From Adiantum capillus-veneris (taxonomy: Eukaryota; Streptophyta; Polypodiopsida; Polypodiales; Pteridaceae), in contig CM043958.1 in assembly GCA_014529385.2 (NCBI GenBank), forward strand, positions 91,335,935 through 91,399,934: a stretch of DNA of 64,000 nucleotides. The letters are read 5' to 3'. The notes beneath the pieces were generated by a model. It was not told the DNA's origin. It saw only the letters and a program-made list of their open reading frames with translations, and did not search any database. Below are positions 55,041-64,000 of the stretch, in pieces. Positions within the stretch are counted from its first letter, which is position 1. Every line of letters starts with the position of its first letter. The position numbers and the translations under genes are program-made.

Positions 55041-56690
55041 CCTCTTCTGGACTATCTAGCATGAACTCTGGATCAAACCTAAGGAAATACCTTTTCAGAC
55101 TCCATCCATTGACTCTAGTCTTGTGAGTTCTCCCATCATTTTCCATCAGCTTATAGCTGTCGTTGTCATAGCGCCTTTTGACAATGAATGGTCCTCTCCA
55201 TCAAGGTTGAAATTTCTTGTCCTTCCTGGTGTCAAATCTGTTGTCGTATATCAATACTAACATGCCTTTTTCCAGGTCCTTTTCCTTAAGCCCTTGATTG
55301 AAGGTGAGCCGGCGTCGCTCTGCCTGCACTGCATAGTGATTGATTGATTCTTCCCTATCTAGTTGGAGCCTTTCGTGATCCAGGATGTGGTTGCAGAGAT
55401 TTATAATTGGGTGTTGTAATTGGCTATCCATGACTCGTAAGCTGGCTATCTATACCTCAATGGGTAGAATTGCCTCTTTCCGTAAACTAGATGGGAAGGG
55501 GTGAAACCTAATGATGTTTGGAACATCGTTCGGTAGGCCCATAGAGCGGCCATGAGATGTTTATCCCAATCTCCTGTGTGGTTATTCACCTGCTTTGTGA
55601 TGCTTTTGCAGATCATTCTGATTACCTTTTCTACTAGGCCATTACACTGTGGATAGTATGGTGTGGAATGTCAGCGTGTAATGCCTAACTTTTTCATCAG
55701 TTCTCCCACCAAATCGCCTCTGAAACTTGGTCCCCTATTTGATATTATATCAAGAGGAGTGCCAAAACGGCAACAGATGTGCTCAAATATGAACTTTGCT
55801 ACCTCTTGAACTGTAATGCGTGTGGTGGCTGCTGCTTCTACCCATCGGGTCATGTAGTCTACACCAACTAGAATGTATAGTTTACCTGATTTGGCCCTTG
55901 GTAGAGGACTGATTGCATCTATTCCCCATTTCTCAAATGGACCATATGAGATGATAGGAGTCTGTGGCTCATAGGTTAGTGTGCGATCACTAGCCACTTG
56001 ACATGCCTTGCTACACCAATGATGTACATCCCTGTTTAGACTAGTAGACCAAGAGTATCCTGCCTGTAGAATCTTCCCATTGGTGATATCTAAAGCAAAA
56101 TGACCACCGCAAACACCATCATGGCAACTTGAAATTACCTATGTGATCTCACTGGAGGTTGGCAACTTGAAATTACCTATGTGATCTCACTGGAGGTTGG
56201 TACTCGCCTAAGAATCTGATCCTTGCCCTTACAATACAAGTGGTCGTTTACAAGGAGGTATCTTGTATCCTTCCTTACCAGCCACTATTTTTGGCCTTTA
56301 GTGTACCCTTCCGGACATTCTCTTGTATCTAGAAAGCCAAAGATAGGCATAGAATCACTACCTTGAAAGAGGGGTAGTTTCAGTTTGATTTCTCCTACGG
56401 AAACGTCTTGTATCCTTTCCTTGGCTAGAGTATCTACCTCCTGATTTTTTATCCGGGGGACATGAAATAATTGCACTGCTTCAAACTTCCTTAAAAGATC
56501 CTTAACTTGGCGTAGTTGACCAAGTAAAACCTGATTTTTACAAACCCAAGTGCCGTTTATCTCCTTTATCAGAAGCAAAGCATTGCCAAACACATTTAGG
56601 CGTTGAATCCCTTGCAAAATACATCGTTCTAACCCAAGAATTAAAGCTGCATACTCTGCTTCATTGTTGGAGTGGGAGTGTAATAGCTGT
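55041..56690 (-). pseudogene. Element F: gypsy RNase H and integrase fragment
   Basis: Reading leftward: RNase H starts abruptly at 56690 (SHSNNEAEYAALILGLERCI, then LNVFGNALLLIKEINGTW with the catalytic D position Asn-Ala, and KNQEVDTLAKERIQ). Zinc module remnant (GGHFALDITNGKILQAGYSW, VHHWCSKACQ). Integrase core: KWGIDAISPLP (D), IISNRGPSF (D to N), YPQCNGLVEK (E). ALWAYRTMFQTSLGFTPSHL and VYGKEAILPIEV follow. The C-terminal module is WRGPFIVKRRYDNDSYKL, ending RVNGWSLKRYF near 55090. Several stops, including one before WRGPF. It is close to element A. It is cut at 56691 by a copia LTR. Confidence 0.88.
56123..56198. repeat. 38-base tandem duplication in element F
   Basis: GGCAACTTGAAATTACCTAT plus the next 18 bases is repeated exactly head to tail (56123-56160, 56161-56198). 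It shifts the frame in the zinc-module region. Confidence 0.95.
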
Positions 56691-56691
56691 C

Positions 56692-56939
56692 TGATATTTT
56701 TTTCCCTCTATAGAGGGTTTTTCCCCCCATGCATTGCATATACACCCATCACTCTAGAGCTAACTCATCTTTTCATTTCACACTAAGTAATACACTCTTT
56801 GTTGTGTGCATTGAGCTTCCTTTGTCTTTTCCAAGATGTGTGTGTTTTCTTGCAACCGTAATTCCAATCTTTGTTGTGTGCATTGAGCTTCCTTCATCTT
56901 TTCCAAGATGTGTGTTTTCTTGCAACCCTAATTCCAACA
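56692..56939 (+). repeat. Copia-family LTR fragment (solo) with internal duplication
   Basis: Shares ordered blocks with the LTR of copia copy 2 (CCCTCT..AGGGTTTT, ACACCCATCACTCTAGAGCT, GAGCTTCCTT, TCTTGCAACCCTAATTCCAA). It sits where element F RNase H breaks off. A unit of about 70 bases is repeated (56797-56867, 56868-56936). No primer site or gag follows, so it is a solo or truncated LTR. Confidence 0.7.
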
Positions 56940-57011
56940 CAAACAAAGTCTCATAGCACAAGACGAAGCAAAGCACGAGCTATTCTAAACATGACAAGAG
57001 GAAAAATCAAG

Positions 57012-57014
<3 letters not shown>

Positions 57015-57057
<43 letters not shown>

Positions 57058-57089
57058 AACAAACACACACACACACACACACACACACA
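57015..57089. repeat. Microsatellites (CT)n and (AC)n
   Basis: CT run 57015-57055, short spacer CCAAC AA, AC run 57062-57089. Confidence 0.97.
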
Positions 57090-58159
57090 GCCTTGTCCTG
57101 CCCTACCTATTGAGTGATTTGGAAAAGATGAGGAGAAAATGATAAAATAGGGAGTCTTCTAATGGGTTTCATATTTGGCAAACCCTTCAGATGGCCAAGA
57201 ACTTATCCTTTCTAGATTGCGCACATTATACTTAGTATGCGTTTTTTTAATGTTTTATTGCATGTCCTATGAGTTTCGCTAGTTGATGGCTCTTAAAAAG
57301 CGCTTTGCAAGAGAGGGACTGATTGCAACGATTTTGAGCAGGTTGTAGAATGGGTGCCGATTGCCTATAGATTTTTTGTAAAGGTTGTAGATTGCATGCA
57401 TCTGCCTACAAAATTTAAGCAGGTTTTGTAGAATGTGCAAAATTTGAGCAGGTTGTAGATTGCGTAGGCCCATGGAAGGTAGCTATCCGCGTCTGTTGTG
57501 CACTTAAACAGTTGTTCGATGCACTTAAACAATTTTTTGACTCACCAAATCTGATTTTTGAATCATTGCATCTCAGATGGCGTACAAGATGTTTGAATAG
57601 AAGTATAGCAGATGATTGATGCTTCCCAATCTTCTGAGTCTGGCCCCGGGGAGGTCACCTAATAAAAATGTAACCTATCACGTGAGTTCAACAGAAGGGT
57701 ATTTAAAGTTCTTGAAACTTACAGAAATATATATACAGAACGGCATTATTTTTTCAAATTTGAAGAAAACTTACAGATTTTAAAAGAAAAGGGTACATTA
57801 TATTCTTAACAAAATTCACAGATAAGGGGTTTTACAAACATGTCTTGAACGCACGTGATATGGTAGTTTTACACATAGTGAACCCCCCGAGGTCTTGGCA
57901 TACCAAATGTCTACAAAAACCATGTTTGAGATGACCAAATTTAGAAATGATTGACTTTTGATGGTTCACAATTAGCCCACAAAAGCCGTATGCTTGACAT
58001 TGACCAAATTTAGATTCAGATTATGAGAATGTCGACTTGCTATTTCTCACTAGGATGTTGATATAGTCGCTGATCATATTTTTTATTAGACCTAACGTTT
58101 CTCAACAAGAATTCAATGTGCATCCAGATCCCCTTCTTAGTGGGTTTTGCCATCAAAAT
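57090..58159. other. Unassigned spacer
   Basis: No coding motif. GAGCAGGTTGTAGA recurs near 57333, 57408 (partial) and 57451 within a short-range imperfect repeat (about 57320-57470). The C-family LTR begins at 58160. Confidence 0.35.
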
Positions 58160-59070
58160 TGTTAGCAGCAAGCTAACGTGGACACCATTTTTCGGAGTTC
58201 TCCTTGTAAAAACAATTATTATTTTGATAAATCCGGAATATTGTAACTCCTATTTTCTTGATAAACCTTGTAATTAATGATCCGGGGCTACAAGCTTCCA
58301 AATTGTATCAGCCATTCAATTCCCAGCTTTGGTAGAACTCCATATTATCACCTTTGACCACCCAAAAACCTTGGCTAAGGTATAAAAGCCAATTTTTGTA
58401 AGTTTTTGGATAAGAAATACACAACGTGAGCTAACGCTGCTCACTTCTCTCCTTCTCGTGCTTCCTACTCCCTCTCCGGTTGTCACATTGCGAATGCGTT
58501 TTTTGCATTGCAACCGCAGGTAAGAGCTCTATGCATTGACGTAAGCCATTCACAGTATTTCGTAGCTTTTGACGTCGCCACAGCCCGCAGCCTAATTTCA
58601 TCATAACTAGGAATTTACACTTTCAAATTGAAAACTAAGAATAGGTAGGGTATTGGGGCATCATTGCTAAGCATTTAGATGCATTCTGGGTCGAAAACGA
58701 CTAGGTCAAAAATCCACTGCTGTTATAATCGCAATTTTGGAACTTGACCTAAAGTGCAGTTTGAGGCCATACGCATGTGTGCTTAGATCTTATAAACTTG
58801 TCCTAGAAGTTTTGCTACGTTTGGATGTCATTTGATGCTGTAACGGACGTGATTTGCTTGCCAATGAGCGATTGGCTTTTGGTGATTTCAGTCACTTGAG
58901 TGTAGCTTGAGTTAGATGCAAGTTGTTAGTTGTTTTCCAAGAGGTTGAAAACCTCTTGTAGCCTCTATGCACTAGTCGAGTCAGCTTCGTCCCATGGTTT
59001 GACAAATTAATCGTGGTTCTCGCTAATACTGAAATAAGATAGGATGGTGAGGTTAGACATGCGTCCCACA
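58160..59070 (+). repeat. 5' LTR of element C3
   Basis: 911 bases, TGTTAGCAGCAAGCTAACGT to GCGTCCCACA. Third copy of the C-family LTR. TATA at 58381-58387 and donor-like CAG/GTAAGAG at 58519/58520. Confidence 0.93.
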
Positions 59071-59072
59071 TT

Positions 59073-59090
59073 TAGCGCCACTGTGGAGGA
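59073..59090 (+). other. Primer-binding site of element C3
   Basis: TAGCGCCACTGTGGAGGA begins three bases after the LTR end, at the same position as TGGCGCTATTGCTAGGGA in element C. Both are degenerate versions of a TGGCGCC-type site. Confidence 0.6.
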
Positions 59091-59636
59091 ACGAAGAGAC
59101 CTAAACTAGGGAAAAACACGAGCGTCTTGTGTAATTGTCCTTTAACTTCCTTTAGGTTCGCCTAGAGTAAAACTCTCTTTTGAGAAACTGCATAGCTTAA
59201 GATTGTCGTCTTTTGCTGTGTAGAAGTAGCTTGGAAGTAATCATACTTGCTGAGTACCTTTAGTATTGTAGGATTGTAGATTTAGATTAGGATTTGGAGA
59301 ATTATTGGTAGACCAAACAAGTCTTAAGATCAAGACTTTGAAAAACATAAAAAACACAAGAAAACGAGTGTTGGTGGACACTTTCCACAACCTCATTGCA
59401 TGAGAAACTAGGAGTAGGGTAAGTAGGATCCGAGGTGGATCTCATAGCATTGCTCTCTCTGAAAGAATCAAGTGTGAGTTGTTATGTAAGGTTGCAGAAT
59501 TTCAGGTCTACGGCTAGAAATAACACTAAAAGACTCGAATTCACTCAATCCAACTAGGGAATAAGCCTAAAATATGTATGAACCAGTGGGTAAGCTCAAG
59601 GACACTTCGAGGTAAAAATTTCAAGAAGCTGACCAA

Positions 59637-60612
59637 AACTCAGATTATTTACTTCTTCTTGACTTTTTAGGCCAAACTAAGTTTTGACTTGATTCATAGG
59701 CTTAAAACACATCATAAAAGGACTGTCCTTGAGAAAATTTCAAAAAAGTGGTCATTTCAAGCGTCAAGTTAATAATCGCGATTATTAACTTTTTGCTCTA
59801 ATTTGGCCAAGGCTCATACCATTGACTCATTGCATGTGTACAAACAACTTTTGTAAAGGCCCAAGAGATTTGGATAACTAAACTGGCAAAATCTGGGTGA
59901 AAACTAAAGTTTGTACTAACTTTTTGAATCTTGAGTGTGAATAGAGGAAAAATTTATCCAAACTTGGTGAAAATTGATTCATAGGCTTATATTGAGGTGA
60001 TAAACATGAGTATATGCTCAGTTGACCAAAAACTTGCAAAAACTTGACAAAAGTAAATAATCGTGATTATTTATATCTGCCTTGTTTTTGAACTTTTTTG
60101 ACCAAGTTGGCATACCACTAGCTTTACCATGTTGTAATAAGCTCACAAACCAAATTTGGTAAGATTTGAATCATTGGGGTGAAAACTGTGACAAAAATTG
60201 CAAAGTTAGTCTGCGGACAGATAATTAATGACCATTTGACCAAAAATTGTCCAAACTTGATGAAAATTGTCTAGTGACCTTAACATAAGGTGCTTAATAG
60301 ATATGTGTCAAAGTTGGGACAAATTACTTTTGCTTCCAAACTTGGTGATTTTGCAAATTTGAGTATACCACAAAGTCAAGCACATCAATTGGACCCCACA
60401 AATCAATTTTGGTGAAATTTGGACCACAAAAGTGAAACCTAAGCCAGATTCTCGAAATCAGAGTCTGCGGACACGTAACAGTGGGTAAACTTGATCAAAT
60501 TTTGTCCAAACTTGTTGAAACTTTCCCAAAGGCTTTAACAAGTTGTATACTTGCCAAACCAATCCAGGAAAATGCAAAAAAGTGACAAAAGTAAATAATC
60601 GCAATTGTTTAC
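59637..60612 (+). repeat. Leader repeats with palindromes (element C3)
   Basis: Palindromes at 59768-59789 (GTTAATAATC/GATTATTAAC, perfect), 60053-60074 and 60591-60612. Start spacing is 285 and 538, the latter two periods. The third expected palindrome near 60325 is missing, along with about 40 bases present in element C (after GTTGGGACAAA). The half-site CAGATTATTTAC is conserved at 59641. Confidence 0.85.
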
Positions 60613-61017
60613 TTCTGCTACCTAGAGACTTCAAATTTGACTTTTGGGCTTATACAGTGTTAGACCAACATAAAATAAGGCCACTAGAAAATTTTGGTGT
60701 CAATCGGATCAAAATTGGTACAGATACACTCAATTCATAGATTGCAGATTAAACCTTTGATTTTGCTAAGCTGAATCTGAAAGTCAAAGTTTTGACTTCC
60801 ATAACACGAACTGAAGTGAAATACAGAGACCAATCAGTGGAGTTCTCAAGAGCTCGACTGTCCTTATAGAAAAATAGCTAATTTGACAAATTTTGTACAA
60901 GAATCAGGTTGCAGACGAGGAATCCATGGCTTGACAGAAAGTTGCAATTGAGTCAAGTGGAAATTGACGACAAGTCAATCTAAGGTGATTACTCTATCTA
61001 GGGCTTCATAAGTCTAT

Positions 61018-62562
61018 ATAAACCTTAGATCCAGTCGTGTAATAGGAAATCAAGGCCTATTCGGAGAAAACACCAGTAGAGTATCCATTGAAGAAAGCGT
61101 AAATCAAGGCAATTCCTTACACACAATTCTTGAAGAAGTATCAGACACTTTTTCAGATCAGACATCCGAAATGTCTTCTTACTCGACTCACTCTGAAACC
61201 GGAACAACAATGCGCTATAAGCATATACTCTCTTTTTACAAGACTAATCGTCATGGAGACCAGGTTTACTTGGATCCTAACGAAGGGTATGCTATTCGCA
61301 TTGATGATCATGGTATTGAATTCGAAGAAGAAGTTAGGGCCAACAAACAAGGAAAAATGTACATGGATCGAAACAGAACTCAATATGTACAAGTTGAAAA
61401 TCCTGATGTGGTAGACAAATGGGGCTTAGAAGTAAACACTATAATCCCAAATATGTCAGCAAAAGAAGGACCACCAACTTTGGAATTCGAGGGATACGAT
61501 CAAGTAGACTTGAAGCCCTTGAAACGGCTTAGTACAGATAATCCTAGGATCGGAGTCTATTGTTGGGAAGATAGAAACATAAAAGATCTCTTGTGGACTT
61601 CTCATGCTAGACCAGGACAATTAACGGCCATGAAGATCATCTATATCTTCAAAATCAAAGATAAAGGACCTGCGGATCTACCAACTTACTTGTTTAGGGA
61701 TTGTTATAACAACAACTTTGTTATGATGACTCCTGAGGAGGTAGAACAAACCAAATACCAGGGGTATTCCATACGGGATTGGATATTGGGTCAAGGATCA
61801 GAGACCACTCCAAGAGACGAACATCGTGAGAGATCATCTGAGAGTAATGTGAAGAAACCAGAAACCACCTCATCACGAAGAAAAACGGGTGACACTAAGG
61901 CCAGCCCAGGGCTACATGAGTCACTATTTTCGAGAGACTGGTTTGAAGGACTCGGAATAGGACCAACGCCTAGAAGACCTGGAGTTGAACCAAATAGACG
62001 TATCAGACCAGCTTATTTCCAAAAATGGGTCAGAAAATACAGTGGATCAGGGGATCCATATGACCACTTAGCAAGCTTCAAGCAAGTGCTAAGAGCGGAG
62101 CGTATATTCGATTTCCATACTCAATTCGAAGGGTTTGGAATGACATTAGAAGGAAAATATTTGACGTGGTTCCAAAACATTCCACCAAGGTCAATCATGG
62201 ATTTGAATACATTAGCTCAAGGATTTGTAGCTGCTTGTTCTAAAACGGAGATTAAACATAATACGGTAGCTCAAATCTACAGATTTAAACATGGTGAGTC
62301 TGTTAGGGATTGTGCAACTCGAATGAAACAATACATTGCCAGATGCTCATAGATGGAGATACCTGCAGAGGAGAGACTTGTTTCATTGTTTCTGGAGGGA
62401 CTGCTAAACAAAGAACTTCATGATATACTCTATAGTAAAAAGCATACAACCCTAGTGTGTGTCTGATTCTATCAACCTAGGAGACAATTGTGAGATTTTT
62501 AATGAAGAGGACATCCCGAAGGATAACCAAAGAGAGAAGACTGCATCCACAAACCGGCACAA
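61018..62562 (+). pseudogene. Element C3: gag N-terminal region and capsid
   Basis: The frame is open from 61018 (ATA, where element C has ATG) to TAG at 62350-62352; the first ATG is 61171, giving 393 codons. Residues 1 to about 280 are a region I do not recognise (MRYKHILSFYKTNRHGDQVY, VDKWGLEVNTIIPNM, YLFRDCYNNNFVMMTPEEVE). The capsid domain occupies about residues 285-393 (GDPYDHLASFKQVLRAE, FEGFGMTLEGKYLTWFQNIP, ESVRDCATRMKQYIARC). After the stop it continues PAEERLVSLFLEGLLNKELH, then shifts near 62455 and 62560. It is the least damaged gag in the window. Confidence 0.88.
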
Positions 62563-63961
62563 GTGGGAACGGCTGCTGCGGCACCACTCTTAGCCATAGA
62601 AGATATGTTAAAAAGAATGAATGACATGATAAACAATATGCAAAAGGCACCTATGAGAGGACCAGGACAAGGGATATCCCCACAGGGACAACCAATTAGG
62701 CCACAAAAATGGTGTGCAATCAAGGGGAAATGGACAAACCACGAGACCCACGAGTGCTACTTCAGACCAAAGTATGATGGGAATGTTCAGTATGTGCCCA
62801 TGAGGCCACAAGGACAACCCATGTACAGATATCAACATAATATGGCTCAAGTTCTGAGACCACCAATGGGTATGGAGAGACCTCAACCTATGTTGGGACA
62901 ACAACCTCCTTATCCAAGGTATAATGCGGTGCTTGTAAAGTACATGCACTCAAAAGGGGTCATAGATGAACAAGAATTAGTGCCTGTTACACCCTATGCA
63001 GAGCCTAGTCCATCTACCGTAAACGGTAGAGGGAGATTGGTATAGTCCACAACCACCACCAATGGAGGAAACCATGACTTATGCTCCACCAGAGCTCATA
63101 CCAATGTATTATGTAGCTAATCAAGGTGTCGGACCTCCTATGGGAAGACCCATGATGAAACCCAGAACAGGAAACTGTCATAACTGTGGTGCTGATGACC
63201 ATTGGAAAAATGAATGTCCAGAGCTTGACAAAAACCTCAAACCAATTGAAGCCTATTGCATACAATGTTGCAAAAAGGGAGGACACTTTCCGAAAGACTG
63301 TCCTAAGAATCCTTTGAACAAGGAAAAAACTATAGTCAACGTAGTCCAAGTGATGCCTAGTAGCTCATCAGAGAGCGAAACGATTGTTCCAATCAAGGTA
63401 ATCACTAGAGCTTAGGCAAAGAAAAAGAAACACAATTCCTCTGATGATTCGGAGAATACAAAAGTTTCTTCTCAAAAAATCAAAAGAAGCAGAAGCAAAA
63501 TATATGAGATGAGAAAACAAAAACAACGGCTTGAAAACGAAGAGAAAGTAAAAATTCTAGCCCAAGACAAGTTGAAGGAAACGGGCAGTGAATTTAAGAA
63601 AACAACCATGAAATGTGGAGGATCCATTCTGGTTGATAAAATTTTTGAGCCTATCAATGCTGCCTTGGAAGCCTACCAAGCCGGACTAAAAGCAGGCCAA
63701 AACATGGAAAACAAATGGAAAAACTCTCCATCTCCAGACATGGAAGCAGCTAAGCTGGAAGCAGCTAAGCTGGAAGCTTATCAAAATTTGGTAAGAATCA
63801 CCCAGGAAATTCTGGATAAACAAAAACCCAAGCTTGAAATTATTGCAAAACCAGAAGAGCTTGCAGTAGAAGAAACAAAAGCGAAATCCGATGTGGTGGC
63901 AGAACCCCACCTTGAAACAAATGAACCAGAGCTCCTATGCCGGACAGTGAAGATGCCTTAG
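62563..63961 (+). pseudogene. Element C3: gag linker, two zinc knuckles and C-terminal region
   Basis: 62563-63045: Met/Pro/Gln-rich linker (MLKRMNDMINNMQKAPMRGP, PMRPQGQPMYRYQHNM). A frameshift near 63040 leads to 63062-63415 with knuckles CHNCGADDHWKNEC (CX2CX4HX4C) and CIQCCKKGGHFPKDC (CX2CX5HX4C), both intact. After TAG (63413-63415) the basic tail continues (63416-63961): KKKKHNSSDDSENTKVSSQK, a Lys/Glu-rich coiled-coil-like stretch, a duplicated EAAKLEAAKLEAY, then stops at 63959. Protease would follow beyond the edge. Confidence 0.88.
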
Positions 63962-64000
63962 ATGAAATTTCTTTTATAGAAGAAGATTGGCCAGGACACT

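Larger units (their letters stand above)
58160..64000 (+). mobile_element. Element C3: 5' part of a second C-family retrotransposon
   Basis: LTR, primer site, two-kilobase leader, gag capsid, zinc knuckles and gag tail in one orientation, running off the right edge. It serves as the uninverted reference for element C: its gag is continuous where element C changes strand. Confidence 0.88.

Noticed and set aside
62499-63349. Minus-strand frames rich in His/Trp/Leu opposite C3 gag
   Set aside because: Antisense shadows of the gag linker and knuckles; the same shadows occur opposite the reversed gag at 38.4-39.5 kb.

Overview
The window looks like intergenic DNA from a large, repeat-rich land-plant genome. 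Evidence is plant-type Ty3/gypsy pol fragments (a chromovirus and an Ogre/Tat/Athila-like group), a Ty1/copia element with a plant initiator-Met-tRNA primer site, Tourist-like terminal motifs and many CA/GA microsatellites. A fern, lycophyte or gymnosperm is a guess from repeat load only. I found no host protein gene, rRNA gene, tRNA gene or CRISPR array. Nearly everything readable is decayed retrotransposon, with stop codons and frameshifts in almost every frame.

Layout. 1-1.8 kb: element A, RNase H plus integrase (+), followed by a probable LTR with palindromes and a CA/GA microsatellite. 4.3-5.5 kb: a second-protease/W[VI]PK fragment (+) and LTR-like DNA. 6.4-8.4 kb: copia gag-protease-pre-integrase fragment (+). 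15.5-8.4 kb: element G (-), gag, PR1, RT remnant, integrase, then a second aspartic protease domain (PR2) and a W[VI]PK tract in the integrase frame. 15.9-23.3 kb: element D (+), gag (split by a 1.05 kb foldback transposon), PR1, PR2-like domain, W[VI]PK tract, polypurine tract and LTR. 23.3-26.7 kb: gag-only LTR element with both LTRs. 27.1-30.0 kb: second copia copy (-) carrying a 469 bp MITE. 30.2-31.6 kb: element I tail and LTR. 31.6-46.5 kb: element C, two ~0.9 kb LTRs, long leader, gag, an internal segment in reverse orientation (gag to integrase), PR2-W[VI]PK, and an unknown long ORF before the 3' LTR. 49.0-52.2 kb: chromovirus H (-). 52.3-54.9 kb: microsatellite-rich block. 55.0-56.7 kb: element F (-). 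58.2-64 kb: the 5' part of a second C-family element (C3).

The most unusual material lies in the C/D/G group. It has (1) a second retropepsin-like domain with a W[VI]PK-repeat tail, downstream of integrase where integrase survives; (2) in C, a leader with about 280 bp repeats each ending in a 22 bp palindrome that stays symmetric through paired changes; (3) a strong splice-donor sequence conserved in three LTR copies; (4) an identical 16-base motif just before the polypurine tract of D and C. A different set (A, the gag-only element, I) shares a small covarying hairpin before the polypurine tract. Only H retains a recognisable RT core, and its catalytic aspartates are lost, so none of these elements looks self-sufficient.
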